Source: Streptomyces gobiensis
GTDB lineage: Bacteria > Actinomycetota > Actinomycetes > Streptomycetales > Streptomycetaceae
Length of the DNA: 64,000 bases
Assembly (NCBI RefSeq): GCF_021216675.1
Contig: NZ_CP086120.1
Span: 868,001-932,000, forward strand
Direction of reading: 5' to 3'
Part shown: piece after piece, positions 60,749 to 64,000 of the stretch
Layout: each line of letters begins with the position of its first letter
Position numbering within the stretch: position 1 is the stretch's first letter
Translations under genes and position numbers: made by a program
The notes under the pieces: model-generated
Databases searched by the model: none
Told to the model about the DNA's origin: nothing
What the model saw: the letters and a program-made list of their open reading frames with translations, nothing else

Positions 60749-61452
60749 GTACGGAAATGACCGCGCTGCTCGCACTCGTCGTGGCGGTGGCGGCGTTCGT
60801 CCAGGGCACCAGCGGCCTCGGCTTCGCCCTGATCGTCGCGCCGGTGGCCGGACTTCTGGACCCCACCCTGGTCCCGGTGTTCGTGCTGGCCACGATGGTC
60901 CCGCTGAATCTCTATGTGGTCGTGCGGGAGCGGGGCGCCCTGGATCTGCGGGGCGCGGGCTGGATCAGCGCTGCACGGCTGGCCGCGACCCCGGCCGGGC
61001 TGATGCTGCTGTGGGCGATCCCGCAGCAGCAGCTCGGCCCGGTCGTCGGGGTGGCGACGGTGCTGGCCGCGGCGGTGAGCCTGGCGGCGCCCACGTTCAC
61101 CCCGGGGCGTGCCGCCTATCTGGGGGCCGGGGTCGTCACGGGGCTGACCGAGACCGCGACCGGGGTCGGTGGGCCACCGCTGGCCCTGGTCTACCAGCAC
61201 CGCCCGCCGCCCGAGCTGCGCTCCACGGTCGCGATGTGCTTCCTTGTCGGTGAAGTCGCCTCGCTGGCACTGCTGTTCGGCACGGGTCAGGGGCAGACCG
61301 GGGAGCTGTGGCCGGTGCTGCTGGTACTGCCCGCCCTGGCGCTCGGCGCCGGGCTCAGCCGACTGGTCCATCATCGGATCGACGCGGCGCGGATGCGCTT
61401 TCTCGTACTGGCCTTCGCCCTGATCTCCGGGACCGTGCTCATCCTGGGTTGA
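60745..61452 (+). CDS. TSUP-family (TauE/SafE-like) membrane exporter
   Basis: 235 aa from GTG 60745, overlapping the deaminase stop (GTGA). About seven helices; ALVVAVAAFVQGTSGLGFAL and VVTGLTETATGVGGPPLALV are the paired TSUP repeats with the conserved G.GG segments. Anion or organic acid export or uptake is typical of the family. Its 3' end overlaps the convergent lacI-type gene by 14 bases. Confidence 0.9.
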   Translation: MSTEMTALLALVVAVAAFVQGTSGLGFALIVAPVAGLLDPTLVPVFVLATMVPLNLYVVVRERGALDLRGAGWISAARLAATPAGLMLLWAIPQQQLGPVVGVATVLAAAVSLAAPTFTPGRAAYLGAGVVTGLTETATGVGGPPLALVYQHRPPPELRSTVAMCFLVGEVASLALLFGTGQGQTGELWPVLLVLPALALGAGLSRLVHHRIDAARMRFLVLAFALISGTVLILG

Positions 61453-62491
61453 GCCCTGGAGAGGTGAGCCGCAGCGAGGAGGCGCGAGGCACGATACGGG
61501 GCTCGGGGGCCCGCACCACGGTGGCGGTGTCCTCCCCGCGCAGCCTGCCCAGCAGCAGCTCGACCGCTTCGGTGGCGGCCCGGTCCAGCCACAGATCGGC
61601 CGCCGTCAGCGGCGGCTCGCAGGTCTTGGCGCGAATCCCGTCGTAGCGGGTGACGACCATGACATCGCCGGGGATGGTGCGGCCGCTGTCCTTGACCGCG
61701 CGGACGGCGCCGACTGCGAGCGCGTCCACCATGGCGCAGACCGCGTCGATCTGCGGATGCCGCTCCAGCAGCGCCGCGCAGGCGTCGTAACCGGCCTGCT
61801 CACCGCCCTCCTCCGGCGCGGTCACGGAGATCGGCTCCCAGCCCCGCTCGGCGGCCACCCGCGCGAAGGCGGCGCGGGCGTCAACGGCGGAGTGGCGGGA
61901 GCTGGCACCGGTGATGAGCGCCGGGCGGCGGGCGCCCTGCTCCCGCAGATGGTCCAGCAGCCGTTCGATGACCAGACCACCGTGCAGATCCACATACGGC
62001 GCGTCCTCCGGCGCCGCCACCTGACGGCCCAGCGACACATGGGGCAGCCCGCGCTCCCTCAGCTGGGCCACCACAACATCGCCCTCGTCCGGCTCGACGA
62101 CGATGGCGCCATCGATGTCGACCGACTGCAGCCCGGCGGCGGACTGCGCGGGCGGGACCAGCACCAGGGCGAAGTCATGGGCCAGGGCCCGCTCGGCGGC
62201 GGCCGCCGCCACCTCCATGTAGAAGCCCAGCCGGGAGGGCCCGCCGGCCACCGCGACCGGCATCGAGGAGGCCAGGGCTATCGCGTTGGCCCGGCCCCGG
62301 CGCAGCCGCTGGGCACGCGGATTGGGGTGGTAGCCGATCTCGGCCGCGACCTTCCTGATCCGTTCGCGGGTACGGGGGTCGACCCGTCCCCGCTCATTGA
62401 GGGCGTGCGAGACCGTGGTCCGCGACACCCCCGCGGCTCGGGCGACATCACTGATCGTCGGCTGCCCGGCTGCCGAACGGGAGGCGGTCAT
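61439..62491 (-). CDS. LacI-family transcriptional repressor
   Basis: 350 aa. N-terminal HTH PTISDVARAAGVSRTTVSHA and hinge YHPNPRAQRLRRGRANAIAL; periplasmic-binding-protein-like effector domain with ALITGASSRHSAVDARAAFA and DALAVGAVRAVKDSG. It likely represses the permease-deaminase-TSUP operon through the tandem CCAAATCGATTTGG operators 3.7-4.8 kb away; effector probably a purine-like base. ATG 62491. Confidence 0.93.
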   Translation of the reverse strand: MTASRSAAGQPTISDVARAAGVSRTTVSHALNERGRVDPRTRERIRKVAAEIGYHPNPRAQRLRRGRANAIALASSMPVAVAGGPSRLGFYMEVAAAAAERALAHDFALVLVPPAQSAAGLQSVDIDGAIVVEPDEGDVVVAQLRERGLPHVSLGRQVAAPEDAPYVDLHGGLVIERLLDHLREQGARRPALITGASSRHSAVDARAAFARVAAERGWEPISVTAPEEGGEQAGYDACAALLERHPQIDAVCAMVDALAVGAVRAVKDSGRTIPGDVMVVTRYDGIRAKTCEPPLTAADLWLDRAATEAVELLLGRLRGEDTATVVRAPEPRIVPRASSLRLTSPGLNPG

Positions 62492-62585
62492 CTGCGTACA
62501 GGCTCCTCACACGCCACTGGATCGGCGGAGCGCCCCGGCTGCCCGCCTCCCCGCCATTCTCCCTCAGCCGTGCTTCGATGGAGGT

Positions 62586-63344
62586 GTGCCCTTGCTCATC
62601 GGCACCTCTGGGTGGCAGTACCGGGATTGGCGGGGTGTGCTCTATCCGCCGAGCACCCCGCAACGGCTGTGGCTGGAGGAGTACGCGCGGCAGTTCGCCA
62701 CCGTTGAGAACAACAACGCCTTCTACCGGCTGCCGCAGCGCGACACCTTCGCCGAGTGGCGGGAACGCACGCCCGACGGCTTTGTGATGGCGCTCAAGGC
62801 GAGCCGCTTTCTCACTCATATGAAGCGGCTGAAGGATCCCGAGGAGCCGGTGCGGCGGCTGCTGGACCATGCCGAGGGACTGGGTGACCGGCTGGGGCCG
62901 GTGCTGCTGCAGCTCCCCCCGAATCTCCAGGCGGACGCCGGGCGGCTGGACGCGTGCCTCGGCTGCTTTCCGCCCGGCATGCGGGTGGCGGTTGAGCCGC
63001 GGCACGACTCGTGGTGGACCGATGAGGTGCGGGGCGTCCTGGAGCGGCACGGGGCCGCGCTGTGCTGGGCGGACCGGCGGGCCCGGCCCGCGACACCGCT
63101 GTGGCGGACCGCGGACTGGGGGTATCTGCGGTGCCACGAGGGGATCGCACGGCTGCGGCCGCGGTACGGGGAGCGGTCGCTGGAGACCTGGGTGCGGCGG
63201 ATCGGCGATGAGTGGCCGGACCGGGCGGATGTGTATGTGTACTTCAACAATGATGTGGGTGGGGCGGCGGTTCTTGACGCGGTCGCGTTCGCGCGGGCGG
63301 CGAGGAAGCTGGGCCGCGCGGTAACCCGCACCCCGCGCCTCTAG
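62586..63344 (+). CDS. DUF72 domain protein
   Basis: 252 aa, YecE-like TIM-barrel family of unknown function. Opens LLIGTSGWQYRDWRGVLYP, then YARQFATVENNNAFYRLPQR, LKASRFLTHMKRLKDP, LGPVLLQLPPNL, VAVEPRHDSWW and ADVYVYFNNDVGGAAVLDA, all DUF72 hallmarks. GTG 62586 starts within the family consensus; GGAGG spacing would also suit TTG 62592. Divergent from the LacI gene. Confidence 0.92.
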   Translation: MPLLIGTSGWQYRDWRGVLYPPSTPQRLWLEEYARQFATVENNNAFYRLPQRDTFAEWRERTPDGFVMALKASRFLTHMKRLKDPEEPVRRLLDHAEGLGDRLGPVLLQLPPNLQADAGRLDACLGCFPPGMRVAVEPRHDSWWTDEVRGVLERHGAALCWADRRARPATPLWRTADWGYLRCHEGIARLRPRYGERSLETWVRRIGDEWPDRADVYVYFNNDVGGAAVLDAVAFARAARKLGRAVTRTPRL

Positions 63345-63359
63345 CCGGGCACCCCGGCT
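63343..63359 (+). terminator. Hairpin overlapping the DUF72 stop
   Basis: AGCCGGG (63343-63349), loop CAC, CCCGGCT (63353-63359); the left arm begins inside the stop codon. Confidence 0.6.
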
Positions 63360-63840
63360 GTTCAGCGCGGGCCCACCGGCCCGCCCCGGTACCGGCCCAG
63401 GCCCGCGCAACCACTTCTTCCCGGCTGTACCGAGATGCGGCTCCGCCACGTGGCCGGGCTCCCGGGACCCGGCCACCAGCGCGGGCTCACCGACCTGCCC
63501 CGGTTCGGGCCCAGGCCCGCGCAACGACCCCGCACGGGGGCTTCCCCAATTCCCTCCCCTTCCCGGCTGTACCAGCATGCGGCTCCGCCGCGCGGCGGGG
63601 CTTCGCCCGGGCGCCGGGCGTGCCGTGGGTGGGGTTCCCCAATTCCCGCCCCTTCCCGGAAACCGGGGCTTCGCCCCGGGCCCCGGAGTTTGCCGGTGCG
63701 GGACGGTGGCCGGGTGTTGTGCCCACCCGTGCCGCCCCTCGGGCGGCCCGAGTGCCCACAACATGGGTGGGGGTCCGGGGGCGGCAGCCCCCCACGCGGC
63801 GGAGCCGCAAATCAGTACAGCCGGGGAGGGGTGGGATTGG
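63360..63840. repeat. Modular GC-rich intergenic repeat, copy C
   Basis: Noncoding. Units beginning GCGGCTCCGCC occur near 63437 and 63581 with the GCCGTGGGTGGG block near 63620. They are followed by the nested palindrome module at 63650-63763: TGTTGTG (63715-63721), GCCGCCC, loop CTC, GGGCGGC, CACAACA (63757-63763). It is nearly identical to copy A at 3.9 kb, 60 kb away. Confidence 0.78.
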
Positions 63841-63845
63841 GGGAG

Positions 63846-64000
63846 TTACCGGCGGCGGGCGTACGCGCTCAGGGCCGCGTCGACGGTGAGGAACGTGGCC
63901 AGGCCCAGGCCGAGCAGGGGGATGAACCAGCCGGCCAGCAGCGTCACCGCCGCCAGGGGCAGCCACCAGGCCGGCGGCAGCCGCCGCAGCGCACCGCGCG
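63846..64000 (-). CDS. C-terminal end of a PepSY-type membrane protein (partial)
   Basis: The minus-strand frame ending at TAA 63846 reads RLPPAWWLPLAAVTLLAGWF then PLLGLGLATFLTVDAALSAY and a short Arg tail. This hydrophobic hairpin resembles the last helices of PepSY-associated transmembrane proteins of Streptomyces. Only 51 codons are inside the window, so the assignment is tentative. Confidence 0.5.
   Translation of the reverse strand, partial: RGALRRLPPAWWLPLAAVTLLAGWFIPLLGLGLATFLTVDAALSAYARRR

Noticed and set aside
58016..60775. 919-codon minus-strand open frame opposite the permease and deaminase
   Set aside because: Antisense shadow spanning two real genes; Gly/Asp/His-rich without motifs.

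Overview
This is a high-GC actinobacterial chromosome segment, almost certainly from Streptomyces or a close relative. The evidence is GC-rich codon third positions, frequent GTG starts, a homodimeric-type pyruvate dehydrogenase E1 (aceE), both glutamine synthetases (glnA and the eukaryote-like glnII), GlnR-type operator pairs and actinobacterial families such as SPW-repeat, DUF4191 and DUF4240. No rRNA, tRNA or CRISPR array was found.

Layout. 0-7 kb: core oxidative metabolism, with E3 (lpdA, 5'-truncated by the window edge), a two-lipoyl E2 (sucB-like), a GntR regulator and aceE. 7-17 kb: GNAT acetyltransferases, a cysteine-paired secreted protein, a MetP/MetS-type Na+-coupled importer with its 42-residue small subunit, a WYL regulator, an SDR, a TIGR01777 epimerase, an FAD amine-oxidase-like protein and a polysaccharide deacetylase. 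17-28 kb: a PaoABC-type molybdenum aldehyde oxidoreductase, an extracytoplasmic flavin electron-transfer set (ferric-reductase-like membrane protein, FMN-binding protein, ApbE), SPW, CPBP, an ECF sigma factor and DoxX. 28-37 kb: monomeric icd, a cyclodipeptide synthase (CDPS) beside a BlaI/M56 pair, and a thiol-redox cluster (TlpA, glutaredoxin-like, CcdA, SHOCT, small membrane proteins, and the remains of a second TlpA).

37-46 kb is the most accessory and decayed part: a three-gene run of tiny overlapping ORFs facing an HTH/TPR regulator, an IS3-type remnant, an ABC exporter pair behind a methyltransferase gene broken by several frameshifts, an IS701/IS4-like transposase scrap, and an aldehyde dehydrogenase whose reading frame runs without a stop into a four-EF-hand calcium-binding protein. 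46-57 kb returns to conserved core: glnA, RDD, DUF4191, lipA, lipB, a TPR regulator and glnII. Here lipoate synthesis and attachment (LipA/LipB) feed the lipoyl domains of the E2 encoded at the start of the window, and two GlnR box pairs put both glutamine synthetases under nitrogen control. 57-63 kb holds an apparent purine-type uptake and deamination operon (NCS2 permease, amidohydrolase, TSUP exporter) with a LacI repressor gene at its far end and two abutting perfect palindromes in front of it. The window ends inside a PepSY-type membrane protein gene.

A modular GC-rich repeat family occupies three intergenic stretches (about 3.8, 17.1 and 63.4 kb). The strongest candidates for something new are the orphan CDPS locus, the ALDH/EF-hand read-through frame with the decayed methyltransferase-ABC operon, the tiny-ORF plus HTH module, and the repeat family.
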